A DNA stretch of 64,000 nucleotides from Vanilla planifolia (GCA_023846275.1 CM043869.1:33796737-33860736); one strand, 5' to 3'. Counted from the stretch's first letter, positions 10,460 to 24,051 are shown. The notes: generated by a model from the sequence alone, not told the origin. Made by a program: numbers and translations.

Positions 10460-13190
10460 CTAAGAGCTACCCTTTGTTTGATAATTCTTTTTACTGAGAT
10501 ATCACTTAATAATCACTCTCCATTTTTTTCAGTCTTACATGTTACATAAGATTTCTAAAAATTTCTAATTTTACCAAGTATACTTTAAGTTTTTAAAAGA
10601 ATTTTTAATAGTCCTCTTTACATTCCTATTTTATCATAAGTCTTAAAACCTTAAAAAAAATGCAAATTTTGGTTGATACACTTTGATACAAAAATACTTA
10701 GTTTAGTATTTTATCTAAGAAACTTTTAATTCTCTTTGTTTTTTTGGGCAAGGCGTTTATAAAACTAGTAATTTTATTTAGGTTTGCTTGATCTCATCAA
10801 TCAACCGTTGCATCCATTCAAGATAATGACAAAGTTTTCTTGATTATTTACCACAATAATTGAAATATTTGACCACCTATTGATTGATTGATTAGTCTAT
10901 CATCAATAATAAGTAATTAATAATCAATTATTTACTTATTTTCAATATATCATATTTCATTTATATTTGCTTTTTGAGTGTGTGATAGACTTGTATTTTT
11001 TCACATTTGTGCTCATAATTACCACCATGGTGATTATGAGCACACTTTGTGATGTATATTTTGTGTGTGTGTATATAGTTGTGCTTGGTTTGATTGATAT
11101 CAACTAAGTTCATAATATTTCAAGTGTGTGAATAAGAGTTGAGAGCTCATTCTTTTAGCTATAGTTTATATAAAAAAATTTTACTAGCGAACATTTCTGT
11201 GATCTAAGTTTTTTTGAGCAATAAGATTGTTTCTAAAAATGTAGAAAGTTTATAAATTATTTCCTTGAATATTTTTTTTGTATTATGGATTAGCACATTT
11301 GTCCTCACTTAATTACCAACCTAATCCCTTTTTTATAAGTTGGGGCATTGTAATAGAATTTTAGTACATCATTAACATAAATCTTGTTTTCTCTTTTTGT
11401 TGAATGTTCATAATTAGAGAGAAATTATGAGGGCATTTTATATTGAGAAGATTTGGAGGGATGTATTTTAGGATTTAGAAAAGAGTTTATTTATTCTTTA
11501 TTTTATGCACCACTATTGTAATGATATATTTATGAATTATCCTCCTCCTTGCTATTGAAAAGAGGCCCAATTTCGAGCTAAAATATGTTATTCTTCTTTT
11601 ATGTTTTTAAAATTTTCTCATTAGTATCTTGTCCACTTTTATGTCTAATTCTTTTGGCATTTTCAAATATCCACACCATTCATTACAAAATTTTTTTTAT
11701 TAGAGCTTATGTAAGATGTTGATATTGCAAAATATAAGAATAAAACATCTGATAGTTCAAATAGTTTTAAATTTAAAAACCAATGATGCAAAAAAAGCAA
11801 TCTATTAGAGAATTATATGAATTAAGAGCTATAGGGGTTTTGCAAGCAAGAAGAACCTTCATTTGCAAAATTTCAAAAGACACAGAAATTATGTTTGTAA
11901 TTTGAGTTTTAACATGAAATGTCAATATTGATGTTAGATCATACAAAAGGGTAAGAAACAACTAGTCTAAATATATAAATATTTTGTTGATTATTGCATT
12001 TTCTTTACATGTTGATCTATATCAATTTCGCATAAACATGTTTGAGAGATCTCTTAGTGAGTGCTAAGTTTATGAGAAATTTAAATTTTGATCAATAATA
12101 ATATCCTCAATCCTTCATGATTTTAAGAGCTTGAATGCTCTTATTAGAAGGAAGAGGATGAACAAGATATCTTTTAGTGATTGACACAATATTGAGTCAA
12201 GAAAGAATTTTTAAGTATGCCATAATATTGATTATCCATGCCTCTCATTTGAAAAATATGATATTTGGATATTTTAATTTTAAATTTATTACATCAAATT
12301 AAGTATTCAAATATATATATATATATATATATTTAATTTTTAATTGTTTGTTACTTCAAAATATATTAGTTGGCCTTTTAAATTATTAGTATATAACAAA
12401 GAAAACACATGTAACTTTATAATAAACGAAAGACTCGTATGTGTTATATGATATAAATTTGAAGAATATTTTTAAGATGGTTGCTCATAGTTGTTAATCA
12501 TAACAAGAATTTTCATTGAAGGAATGACCTTTTGCAAATACCATGGAGTAATCCAGCTTAGTGTTTAGGTTCTTCATGTATTGGACAACATTACATGTTT
12601 ATAATCTTTCTCATTGATTTAAAAGTTGAAATCTTTGATAGGAAATTGTTATATGCCTATTATCTCTTTTTAAAGAATATTCATTATTTAAAGGTATTTA
12701 AGACTTATAGGATAAAGATTTGGTTATAATTTGACATATCAGAAACAATATTCTTAGTCATTTATTTTTCACACTATTATTGTTCTATCTTGATTAGTTA
12801 AATACCATAATTAATTCTCATGAATTTTGGTCAAACCACATAGATTTAAGCTCTTTTTATGTTATTAATCTCTATCAATTATTACTTTGTTGTTTGCAAC
12901 GTTGAATCATTTGGTGTTTCCATATCCACACCATTCATCACAATAGATTGAATGGATTTGTAAATTAAAAAAAATCTCAAATTTCATGAGATTTTTTAAA
13001 ATTGCATATTTTTTTCTTTAAAATATGAGGAAAAAAACTATTTTTTTTACTTCAAGAACCCCATTTATCACCTACTAGCGAGCACTAAAAACTGATGATC
13101 GAGAAGTATGCCAAATCAACAAAATTAATTTTTTAAACAAATTTTTAAATACAATAAACCAAATAAAAATTACAATTTAACATAATATAT
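10460..13190. other. AT-rich repeat-derived DNA, no gene seen
   Basis: AT-rich stretch in which no protein similarity was recognised, apart from the hairpin at 11009-11043. A (TA)n run lies at 12310-12332. Short open frames, such as a 62-codon one near 11773-11961, are low-complexity and not credible genes. Confidence 0.5.
11009..11043. other. Near-perfect 16-bp hairpin
   Basis: GTGCTCATAATTACCA is followed by a 3-nt loop (CCA... centre) and its complement ending in ATTATGAGCAC; 15 Watson-Crick pairs and one G-T pair. Weaker pairing (CACATTT with CTTTGTG) may extend the stem. In sequence this old and AT-rich, conservation of the arms is notable. Function unknown. Confidence 0.85.
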
Positions 13191-13199
13191 AGAAACATC

Positions 13200-15560
13200 A
13201 TGTTTAAATCCTCAATCTTAAAACCTTTTAAATCTACTTTTTCTCCAAATTCTATATTTCAAATGGAGAGAATCTCCCTTGTATTCTATTTATTTTCTAT
13301 ATACATATATATCAATATTAATACCAATTAATACATGTATTCAATCCACACATTTATCTACAAAAACCATCTAGTTATCCACAATACACCCACACAATTA
13401 TTTATTATACTTCCACATAATATATTATGTATAATATTCAAAATCATAAATATAATTCTCAAGTTATTATAATATCAATATTTACATAGATAAAAAAGAC
13501 TAGCATTTTATTCCTATGCTATTTTTTTCATGTATCGTAACCATAATAAATCTAAAATATTGGTGACAAAAAATAAGTTGAACCACTATCATAAGCCCAA
13601 TTGACTAAATATAACACAATCACTATATGCAAAATAATAATATATTTGGGTAATGTCACATATAAGTTTTTTATCACATAATTAAAATAAGAAAATAAAT
13701 AATTAAGATATTTATCATAATAATTAAAAAATATCATGCTATATATACCACAACTAAGACAAAAATAAACTTATGCAATCTCATGGACATCTTTTTTTAA
13801 TATGATCTTATTAATTAATATCATTTCTTCTTAATCATATCTTGCTACTCCCTCTTTCCTAGTTAGTTATTATTTTATAGTCCTACTTGAATTTACTTAG
13901 TTATAATAGAAATCCTATTTATTATTTTTTATATTATCATGCGCATAATATTTTCAACCTTTTAGTCATTATATATTTCACATGGCTTATTAGCTACTCG
14001 AGCACTTTTTAACCCTTATTTCTATTCCACGTGAATATTAGCTACCAAATATTTTTAATCTATTAATTTACATGGCTCACAAGTAATTGCATAACCTTTA
14101 TTGCCATTTTAATAGTCTCATTTCATATCACTAACATCATGAATATAGTTATTTTTACATATGCACAATCCTTGGCATATAATATAATCTTATACAAATA
14201 ATAAAGTATTAATACTATAATTGTTTAAACATATTATGTTCATGCTCATAACATAATAAATAGTCTAAATGTAATTCATTTATCATGTTATTCGATGCGT
14301 CATCCATTCTTTTAAGTATAGTCTACAATCCTACATATGCATTATCTCAATAAGCACAATAGACTTTACACTCAGCATATTTAACTACAATTTATCTTAT
14401 TATATGCACATAATAATCATGCAACCTACTTATTAATATAAAATAATTACAATAAATTATATGCACTAACAACTTATCAGAGTGCCTACACAAGGCCATG
14501 CTATCAATAATTAATACAACAAACATAACCACTTATGAAGGTGCCAAAATTCTTATGATTCAACATTATAACATATCACGCATATAGTTTGTCCATTATT
14601 AGCATAACAATAGTATAATAAATAATATGTTCAAAATAATTATATATAAACATCTACATTAAGTCATATTTGTCATTATCAATACATCAAGTATCCACAC
14701 AAAAATATGTCGTATGCCTACTTTAATCTATTAGCAACAATGAACTTTATATGATTAGGATCCATGGATACCATGTCCAATCGAGGATTCCATAACACTT
14801 TAACTACAAATCCATATCTAGGTTTTGGAAAGCTCGCCAATCTCCATTGTAAAAGCTACTTCTTAGTTTTTCTTTATTTCTTTCTCATTATTTTCTTCCC
14901 TCTTCTTTTTTTTACTTTATCTCTATCCTCAAATCATAATTTTTTTTATTTTTTAATTTTATTTTTCCTCCATGGCTCCCCTTCTATCTTTTTTTTTTGG
15001 ATTTACTCTCCTTTGATTTTTTTTTCTCTCACCACTCTTGATTTCTTAAGAGCTTTGTTGTCAACATTCTTCCTTACAGTGATTACAATCTTGCTTCCAT
15101 CCACCTTTAGTAAAGAAAAACCACACCCAAATCCATAGAGAAAAATTCCTTTACAACCCTGACAGAAGCTAGTGAAGTGGTGATGTAAGATGGAAAGCTA
15201 AGGTTTTGTAAAGCTAATCAATAAAGAGTAAAATCAATATGTAAGAGAGGCATGTGGGTGAGGTAAGTCAAGATTTAGGATTAAGGTAAAATGCAATATT
15301 TATTATTATTTAATATTTTATTTTCTTATTTATCTTTTTATTTTAACAACTCATAATAATTTTAAATAAACTCTGATTAAGATGAAATAAGTACCTTTGG
15401 AATCATCTTGATGAGCTCTATCAAATAAAAATTTCTTATATTTTAAAATACATTAATTTTTAATCACTAACATATTTTATGAGACACTTTAGTATGCTTA
15501 CAAATTGATCATATGATATTAATGCAACTAATTATTTTAAAATTTTAGGGATGTTATTAT
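13200..15560 (-). mobile_element. LTR-like repeat family, copy A
   Basis: Long copy of a dispersed family shared with 17460-20960 (B) and 30690-32590 (C). Shared landmarks: a TCTAAATTTCAAAT-type start, the 'ACATGGCTTATTAGC' minisatellite (13970-14090), the CAATCTCCATTGT segment (near 14835) and a terminal TTAATGCAACTA...GATGTTAT. On the minus strand the right end reads like a Ty3/gypsy LTR start (GTAACACCCCAAAATTC-type), so I infer an LTR on the minus strand. A T-rich 124-codon open frame at 14764-15138 is low-complexity and not taken as a gene. Confidence 0.6.
13970..14090. repeat. 45-bp minisatellite within copy A (about 3 units)
   Basis: Units of the form TTTCACATGGCTTATTAGC, TACTCGAGCACTTTTTAACC and so on recur about three times at 43-46 bp spacing. 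The same unit occurs in copies B and C and as a longer array at 16142-16450. Confidence 0.7.
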
Positions 15561-16141
15561 TCACTCATTGTTATATAAACTTTGGCCCCAAAATTCTAAA
15601 CTATACAACATACTTTTTTCTTATTTCTCTTAAAATTTTTTATTATTTACTTCTTTTATATCTTATAGCCAATCAACTGTAACTCCAAGATAGGAAAAAA
15701 TTCTCTTATTTACAAGGGAAATACATTAAATTGTATTTAGGTCATCCTCATGTCACTTGAACTTTCTCAACCATCATGCTAATATTACCATGCATAACCA
15801 CATCATGCTAAAATCCATATCCACATCATACATATGAAAGAGATGTCATGATGTTTATTATCCTCCATGTCACATAAGCATGAAATGTGCATAGAAAATC
15901 AATGCAATCCTTACTAATTTCTTTTATGTTGATCCCAAGGATCTGTAAATGTGAATTCTACATGCAATAAATAATAACCTTTTAAATCACCTTTTTTATA
16001 TCAAGCCTTAATATGAAATATTACGAGTGTAACATGTAACGTTGTGACTTCTTTTTAAATTACTTTTATACTTTCTCATATCTTTATTTTTTTATTTTTA
16101 TCATTCTTATTTCTAAAAAATCTTCTTTCAACCCCTTATAA

Positions 16142-16450
16142 TTCTCATGACTTATTAATCACCTAGACATTTTGTAGTTTTTATATTTCTTATAGTTTAT
16201 TAACCATGAAGAAATTTTTTGATCTTTTTAATATCTCTCATGGATTATTAATCACTTAGGCATTTTTTAGTCTTTCATATTTCTCATGGCTTATTAATCA
16301 CTGAGGTGTTTTTCAACCTTTCATAGTTGCCATTGCTTATTACCATTTAAAGAGTTTTTTAGCCTTTAAAATCTCCAATAGCATTAGCAACTTAAGTTTT
16401 TTTCATCATTCATATTTCTTATGGCTTATTAACTAAAGCTTTTTTTAATG
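16142..16450. repeat. 45-bp minisatellite array (about 7 units)
   Basis: Units of 44-47 bp start near 16142, 16187, 16234, 16281, 16326, 16371 and 16415. The consensus begins TTCTCATGGCTTATTAATCA and continues with C.TAGGCATTTTTTAG. It is the same motif as in LTR-like copies A, B and C, so this stretch (15.6-16.6 kb) is probably a further fragment of that family with an expanded array. Confidence 0.8.
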
Positions 16451-16679
16451 ACTTTCTTTTTTGTAATAATATGTATTTCTTTCCTATGCACATCATACAT
16501 ATAATATTAAACATTTCTCATGGCCTATAAAATGAACATGTAATGCTTATGATGTCATGATGCAAACATAACTATGACACTTTGGTCCAAAGAGGGCAAG
16601 CAACAAGTGACGTCCCAAGAGAAAAATCATTGGACAATGAGCAGCTTCTAGTTGGCTTTTAGGTGGAGTACAGGGTTGA

Positions 16680-16870
16680 ATTGAAAACATTAGTTATTAA
16701 GAGAGTGATTTGAATATTTTTATGAGAGATCATAATATTAAGATATAAATATTTCTTTTGAAGGCAAAACTTAGTTCAAAATAAGAAAATCCAGGAGATA
16801 GTACCTCAACATAGTGAGATCAGACTATCACAATAACCCACAAATGATATTACAACAACATGCTTCCATA
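16680..16870 (+). mobile_element. Relic LTR end with primer-site remnant
   Basis: Contains CATAGTGAGATCAGACTATC followed after a few bases by a degenerate AATGATATTAC segment, the same tail and primer-site layout as at 58.56 kb. The left part (GAGAGTGATTTGAATATTTTTATGAGAG... in order) matches 58.79 kb. Old, incomplete. Confidence 0.55.
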
Positions 16871-17460
16871 GTCAACATATGATGCTCATTTTGTCAACTT
16901 TGTATAATCATTGGGCAATTTTATTTCTTATTCATTACTTGTGCTCTCAACATTTAATGCACATTATTTTGTAATACTTATGTGCTCAATGTATCATTCA
17001 TCATTCTCTTTCATAGATAATATGTATGAAAAATAATCTAGATTTAGTCACATGTTATGTTATCATATCATATACAAATAGGAATCATGCAAGTTTATCT
17101 ACCACTATACTAATCTACATTATTCATATGTCTAAGTGTCAACTAATTCATATTTCTTCTTTATTTTAGGATATCTAACTTGCTCACATCATCTTATTGT
17201 AAGTATCTATTTTCTCTTCTTCAACTATTTTGATATAATTTCATCAAATTTTCATTCCTAAGAATTAAACTACTTCGATATAATTTTTTTAGATTTTTCT
17301 TCTTATAAATTAATTTAGTCTAATATAATATTAGTCAATTTTTTATCTCAAAATTTCAACTGCTCTAATAATTATCATCTAAAACTTTTCTCTTTACAAT
17401 TTTAACTACTTTGATACCACCTTTGAAACATTCTCTTTCACCTACCTTTGTGATATTCTA
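16870..17460. other. AT-rich DNA, no gene seen
   Basis: No protein or repeat recognised with confidence. Confidence 0.5.
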
Positions 17461-20400
17461 TTCCTCCTGTCATAAGCATGTGATCTAAATTCTTAATCCA
17501 AAATATTTTTAAAACCAATTTTCTTCTAAATTCTAAATTTCAAATAGACGTAATCTCTTATATGTACAATAATATTCATACAAATCAGTACCTATGTTCA
17601 ACACATACATATATCTACAACAACCATGTTATTATCCACTATACATCTAAGTAGTTATAATATGTGCAACATATAAAACCACAAGTGAGTTCTATAATTA
17701 TCATAATACCAATATTTAAATAAGATAAGAAGATTAACATTTTATTCATATTCTCTTTCCTTCTTGGGGTATAACCTTTTGTAGACTTGAAAGGTTAATG
17801 CCAATAAATAAGTTAAACCACTATCAAACACTTAATAAGATAAATCTAATACAATTATTATATGCAAAATAATAAAGTATTAGATTCATGTAGTGTGCAA
17901 TAACTTTATCACATTGTTAAAGTAAGAAAGATTAGTAGTTAAAGCATTTATAATAATACTTAAATAATGTCATTCTATATATACCACAACCATTAAATAA
18001 AGTAAGTATACACATGAAATCTCATGGCTATCATTTATGTTATTAATGTAGTTTTATTTATTGGTATAATTTCCTTTTAATCAATTATTCCTTTCAATCT
18101 TATATTATTGTTCTTTTTTCTTGGGTAGTTAATCAATAATCTTGCACGAGTTTACTTAGTTGTAATAAAAAACTTATTGATTATTTTTATCTTATCATAC
18201 ATATAATATTTTTTATATTTTTGGCCAATACATATTTCATATGACTTATTAGTCACCCAAGTATTTTTCAACCCTTATTTTTATTTCATATGGCTTCCTA
18301 GCCACCTTGCATTTTTAATTTATTAATTTACTAGGCTTATAAGCCATTCATAGCATTTCTTATCATTTTGAAATGCTATTACATATTGCTTACATCAAGT
18401 ATATAATTATTTCTACACATGCATAATCTTTTACATATAATCTAACATAAAAAATAATAAAGTAATAATGATACATATGTTTAAACTTAATATCATCATG
18501 CTTATACAACATAATAAACATGTAAGATATAATTTATGTTTCACATCTTTAAATGTATCATTCATTTTTTTAAATATAACATGTGATATTACATGTGAAT
18601 AATTTCAATCAATGCAACAAACTTATAAAACTAGATAGCTTAATTCTAACTATCATGATAAAGTATTAATCTTCATCTAATTAGGTTTTGTCCTTATACA
18701 AAGAGTCTCTTCTAACTTGCTCACCCATTTCAAAACTATTCTAATACTAGCATTATTAGCCATAGAGTTCTTATGAGATTTAAACCCAAGTTGCCTCAAA
18801 AAAGGAATGTCTCACTAAACCTTCTCAAAGTGTCTTTCCCTTTTGATCACTTATTCTAATACAACTCTAATTCAAGCGTACTTAACTATGTAATTATTAT
18901 AAGATCAATACCTTATTGCTTTTCTCTAGGAAGCTTTTGAACTATGTTTCTTAACCTTCAGTTCAATGATGGCATTAGAGTAATACCTCTTCTAGTCTAA
19001 AGTGCCTCAAGAATAAGCCAAATAAAAGTTGTTGGGCTTGTAACACTCAACAAATGACATTGGTGAAATTAAGACAAAATGTGTTATTGAGAGTGTAGTT
19101 TATTTATAATACTTTTAATTATATAGAGATGAATAAATCTCACATCAATTATAAGAGAGAAGATCTTAAATATTATAAGTAAAGTTATAAGTCTAAAATG
19201 ATGAGATATCTTTTAGGGACTACTTAAGCTTAAATTTTATGAGAACTCTATAATTAAGTATGTTAGAATTAGAATAGTTTTAAGATAGTGACCAAGTGAG
19301 AAGAGTCATTTAGATAAGAATAATACTTGATTGTATTAAGATAATATCTCATTAGAAAGGAAACAATATTATAAAATAGTATTTAGAGTTGTGCCTCTTA
19401 TAGTTTATTGTAGTTTGATAATAAACCAAGTGGAAGTTAGTGAGCTTGTAACACCTAACGAGGGCAAGGAGTGAACATGTGTTGGTGAAATTGTGACAAA
19501 ATTCACTAATGAAAGTGTGGTTCCTATGCAAGACTTCTAAGGTCACAAAGATAAGTAAGTCTCATGTCAATTATAAGAAGATAGATTATGAGTTTTATAA
19601 GTAAGTTATCAACTTTGAAATGGTAAAATACCTTTTGGGAAACCTCTTATGAGAACTCTATGATTAAGCATATTAAAATTATAATAAGTTTGAGATAGAT
19701 GACTAATTAAGAAGGGCTCTTGAATAAGGACAATATTCAAATACATAACTATGAAGTATAGGATAATACATATGCAATATACCTATTATTAATATAAAAT
19801 CATTATAAATAAATCATAAGCACTAACTATATGTTAGAATGCTTACATAAGGCCATGTTATCAATAATTAGTACGATAAATATATGCATTTATAATAGTC
19901 GTAAAATTCTTATTATTCAACATCATGCATGTGGTCTACCTATTATTTGCATAACAACATTGCATCCAATAATACACACAAAACAACCATGCAAAACACT
20001 TGTGGTAGTTTATGTCTGTCATTCATTAATAAATGAAGCATTCACATATAAGATATGTTAAATTCCTACTTCAATGTTCCATCTAGATTACGCATTTCTC
20101 TTTATATTACTAATTTTTTACACTCCAAGCTAACTACTTCACTCATCAAATTTAACCTAGTTGATAGTGACAAACTTTGTTATGCATAAGATTCATGGAT
20201 TCCACATCCAATCAAGGAGTTAATAACACAATAAGCACAAATACAGATATAAGATTTAGAAAACTCACTAATCTCCATTGTGAAATATGCTTCTTAGTTC
20301 TATCCCTCTTTCTCACTATAATTCTTTCTTTATCGTTAAACCATAATATATCCTTTTAAATTTCTCTCTCCTCCTATTATTTTAATTCTCTCTTTGTTGT

Positions 20401-20960
20401 CTTCACTCATCCTTAATTTCTTCCCCTCATCTCTCTATATTTTTAGAGATACACACAACTGACAATCTTCATCACGAAGACTCCAATTTCACTTCCATCC
20501 ACCTCTTGCAAAGTGGTATAGCCCCATTCCCAAATATGTAAAAGATAACTCCTCAATAGGCTACACAAAAGTTGGTGAGACTATGATGTAAGGTAATGCA
20601 ATGAGATGACAAGATTGAGAGTTAAGGTTTTGTATGACTAAATTAATATGAAAAATAAGGCATAGAGTGAGCTGAAATGGAGTTTAAGATTAGGTAATAT
20701 ATAATGTTTATTATTATTTAATATTTTATTTACTTATTTATCCTTTAACTTCAACAATTATCAACAATTTCAAATGAACTTCAATCAAGTTAAAACAAGT
20801 GTCATTGGATTTATCTAAACAAGTTTTATCCAATAATATAAATATTTTAATATTTTTTAATACTTTATTTTCAATCACTTTTAACATGTTATATAAGATA
20901 CTCCTATATACTTACAACTTTATCTATAAAATTAATGCAACTTAAGTGCTTTAGAATTTT
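17460..20960 (-). mobile_element. LTR-like repeat family, copy B, interrupted
   Basis: Collinear with copy A: TCTAAATTTCAAATAGA near 17530, minisatellite near 18225-18350, CAATCTCCATTGTG near 20270, and a right end TTAATGCAAC...GTGTTAC near 20960. It is about 1.1 kb longer than A because of a cluster of other relics at about 18645-19750. On the minus strand the right end again resembles an LTR start. Confidence 0.6.
18645..19750. mobile_element. Insert in copy B: one inverted and two direct relic units
   Basis: Two direct units (about 19000-19410 and 19415-19750) share GCTTGTAACAC, TTGGTGAAATT, a TCTCA.ATCAATTATAAG segment, GAGAACTCTAT and GAAGAG/GAAGGG in the same order, about 412 bp apart. 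An inverted unit (about 18645-18840) carries ATAGAGTTCTTATGAGATTT, the complement of the GAGAACTCTAT region. The GTCTCA...TTATAAG segments are those of the relic LTR ends elsewhere in the window. This insertion separates parts of copy B that are contiguous in copy A. Confidence 0.65.
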
Positions 20961-21530
20961 GGTGTGTTACATGATTGGTGGGAATCACATCATTAGATCT
21001 ATTTTCATGTCAAACCTATTAAACAAATGTTATGGAAAGAATAATATAATTAAGTTTGAAAGCTAATACATTCCTATGTCCACAAAAAGTAAAATGAGAG
21101 AGGATTTAATAAGTGTTGTTTAGAATGTCTTATAAGTTGCTGATTATCAATGAAAATTTGTTATATTGTCACGGCATACTTCATATATGATTAGCTTTAA
21201 GGAGCAATCATATTTTATATTTTGTAGAGAAATATAAAGTATTAATTAATTATCAAAATTTAAAACAGACTTACACAAAAAGAACTTAATTTGAGGTAGT
21301 GAATCTTGGCCTGAAATATTAATTATATCATACTAAATATTATTTAAATAATTTTAATAATAGATGGAAATAAAAAATATTTGAGCAATTTTAATTTTAG
21401 CATCATCATCAATAGCAATCAAATGGTGTATAAAATATGAAGTAGGATAAATATTTGTAAATTCAACAAAAATAGTTGACAAAATTAACCATAGAATCAT
21501 AATGAATATGAATTGTGTAACTTTTTAAAG
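20960..21530. other. AT-rich DNA, no gene seen
   Basis: Nothing recognised on either strand. Confidence 0.5.
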
Positions 21531-21535
21531 AACAT

Positions 21536-22210
21536 TTAAGAATGGTTAGTAAAATGATTCAAAACATATTCACTTGGATATCTAAATGAAGATGAGGCAA
21601 TACAAATCATGTCATATTCATCCATTCGTGTGCAAACAAGTGCAAATGAAGTCACACAAATCTTTCCAATAGTCAATCCATTTCTATTAGTCGACCAGTG
21701 GGAAGTATGGGATATGTGTAGTGTTTCTTCCACAAATCATATGGATTTATGTCATACATCAATGTAATTTCTTTTTCTTTGTCATTCATGCCTTACACTT
21801 CAAGCATACATTGTTTATCCTCGGGTGCTCCCACGCATTACATCTTTGATGCTAAAGTAGGGAAAAAGTAAGTCAAACCTTTGATTAACTTGGGGTTGAG
21901 GCATAATCTGATGCCCCATTTGAGGAACTAGACTATTAGGGATGAAGGGAAACTTATATTCTTGACATCCTCCTTTCTAGACTAAAAGCTCTCAGTAGAA
22001 GCTGCAGCATTAGAACAACAAATTTCATAACTGGCTCCAATCCAATATAGCCCAAGCCAAGGATGATTTCAACAACATACACTCCCAACTCATATAAAAC
22101 CCTTTGAATGCTACTCTCATTGGGTTTAAAACTTCTCTATCATTCAACTCACAAAGAAGTTCCTCAATGAGGGCTTTAGACCAGAAGGGACCCCTATAGT
22201 GGTACCATAA
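21536..22210 (-). other. Lower-AT island, possible remnant of a coding or transcribed sequence
   Basis: GC content is visibly higher than in the flanks, especially at 21780-22210. The minus strand has an open frame of 65 codons at 21536-21733 of normal amino-acid complexity (contains NRNGLTIGKICVTSFALVC), and further open stretches at 22030-22205. No family was recognised. It may be a decayed gene fragment or an internal part of an old element; I assign no function. Confidence 0.35.
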
Positions 22211-22239
22211 AAGATTGAGAATAATTCAAATATAAAATA

Positions 22240-23540
22240 TACTATGAATTAATTTATTATTATATTTATACTATAATTAGGAGATTGCCTACCTAAATTT
22301 GATATGAGAGAATGTATTTTTCAAATTCCTCTTCTTTTGATTTCTAATAAATTTCAGACATTCACATCAATTACTAAATGATCATTTCTAATATATATTA
22401 AATATCTTCTATGCTTATTAGATATAAAACATCATCTCTAATTGTTTCTCTTATTATAATACCAATATATTATAATCTATGTTAGACATATTATAAGTTT
22501 TATACAAATTCTTAACAATATACCATATATTGGGTTAATCATTTCATATTTTATTATTCTTTTTACAATATATTACTTTTTACAATCCTTATTGAATCAT
22601 AACCTAACATATTGTACATTGATTTCACTAATGAAATAGTATTATCTTTTTTCTCTCTTGACTTCATAATCTAACATACCATATGTTTGTTCCATTATAC
22701 AAAATGTATGATTTACTTCACTACCATCTAGGTTAATTTACTATACATTGGTCAAGTCACTATATGCCAACACAACAAGCTTTACCTATATCATCCTCTT
22801 TAAACTGACTTAAACCCTAATGTACCATTGGTTTAGTCAAACATACAATGCGTTCCTTTCCTAAATAAAAATGAAACTCATAGATTCACTCAATTTCTTC
22901 TCCAATCCAATCCAAACTCAATCCAAATATTACCAAAATATTCTTAATTTTTATTGTCAAATAAACACTATTCAATGTTACTTCTAAATTATTTAAAATA
23001 ATAAAAGAAACATAATTAAATCTTTATGTCCTCCACCAATGTACTCTTCTCTTTCCTCTCTCTATATCAACAACTCTTCTCCTCCCCTTCTCAATTCCAA
23101 TTACTCTCTCATAGCTATAGAAATTGATGTTTTCATAGTTTTTGTTGTTCCAAACTTTTATTTGAACCCAACAACCACTCTTTCTTCTCCTTCTCTTTTC
23201 TTCTTACTCTTTCTTATTGATTTTCTTTCTTAACTCAAACATCTTTTTCTGCCCAACCAAATCCATTTATGCTTCTCTGAATTAAGGTGGTAGGAATTTA
23301 ATTATAAAATATTAATTAAATATTTTAACCTCCAAAAATTATAGACCTAATTGGATTACATACAAAGAGCTTTTATCAATAATATATAATATAAAATTAC
23401 TAAATAGTGATGTTTTAATCAATAGCAATAAATTATTTTATAAAATAAATTTAATTTTATTACAATACTCTTATCTATAATTATATTAGCTTAATCTCAA
23501 AATATATTATATTTCATATAAAGTAAATTTTTAGGATGTT
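22240..23540. other. AT-rich repeat-like DNA, no gene seen
   Basis: AT-rich; the part at about 22600-22870 shares short words (ACATA.CA.T..TT..T) with the 1.1-3.0 kb duplication but I could not establish a full alignment. No gene recognised. Confidence 0.4.
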
Positions 23541-23544
23541 ATAG

Positions 23545-23970
23545 TACATATATAGTTATGAGGATTATTGTTATTTTTTTTAGTTTTGAATTAATTTCCT
23601 TTTACATTAATGACCTTTTCGAGATTTTGTATGCTCCATTTTATATTTGTTCAATCTGGATTTGGAATCTTAAGGTTGTATCTTTTCAGGAATAATGAAT
23701 GAGTTTTACAAATTGGGACTCTTATGTGAAAAAGGTTTGTAAAGTTCATAAATTAAAATTACATTGGGTGTTATAGATAACTATATGGAATGTCTTGGAT
23801 ATATATTTTAAAAGCATTCTTTATGTAAATGAGAAATAAAAAATTTATATGAAAAAGTCTATCCAACAGAAAAAGAAATTTGGATAAAATGACACTAATT
23901 GGTTTTAAAATTATGAATTATGGTCCTAAGTTTGTGATAGAAAGAAAAGAACTTCACATTAATGATATCA
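23545..23970 (+). repeat. Left member of a diverged direct repeat pair
   Basis: Aligns with 28695-29075: a GATTTGGAATCT.AAGGTT segment, GGATAAAATGACACTAA, and the following TTTTA..ATT segment occur in the same order and spacing. The pair brackets the decayed Ty3/gypsy pol region, so I infer these are parts of its two LTRs. Confidence 0.6.
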
Positions 23971-23973
23971 AAG

Positions 23974-23977
<4 letters not shown>

Positions 23978-24044
<67 letters not shown>
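23978..24044. repeat. (AT)n microsatellite, 67 bp
   Basis: Uninterrupted AT dinucleotides, the longest such run in the window. It lies just after the left direct repeat. Open frames through it are artefacts of the repeat. Confidence 0.95.

Positions 24045-24051
<7 letters not shown>

Noticed and set aside
14764-15138. 124-codon frame in LTR-like copy A
   Set aside because: Phenylalanine/leucine-rich low-complexity translation of T-rich repeat DNA; not preserved in copy B.
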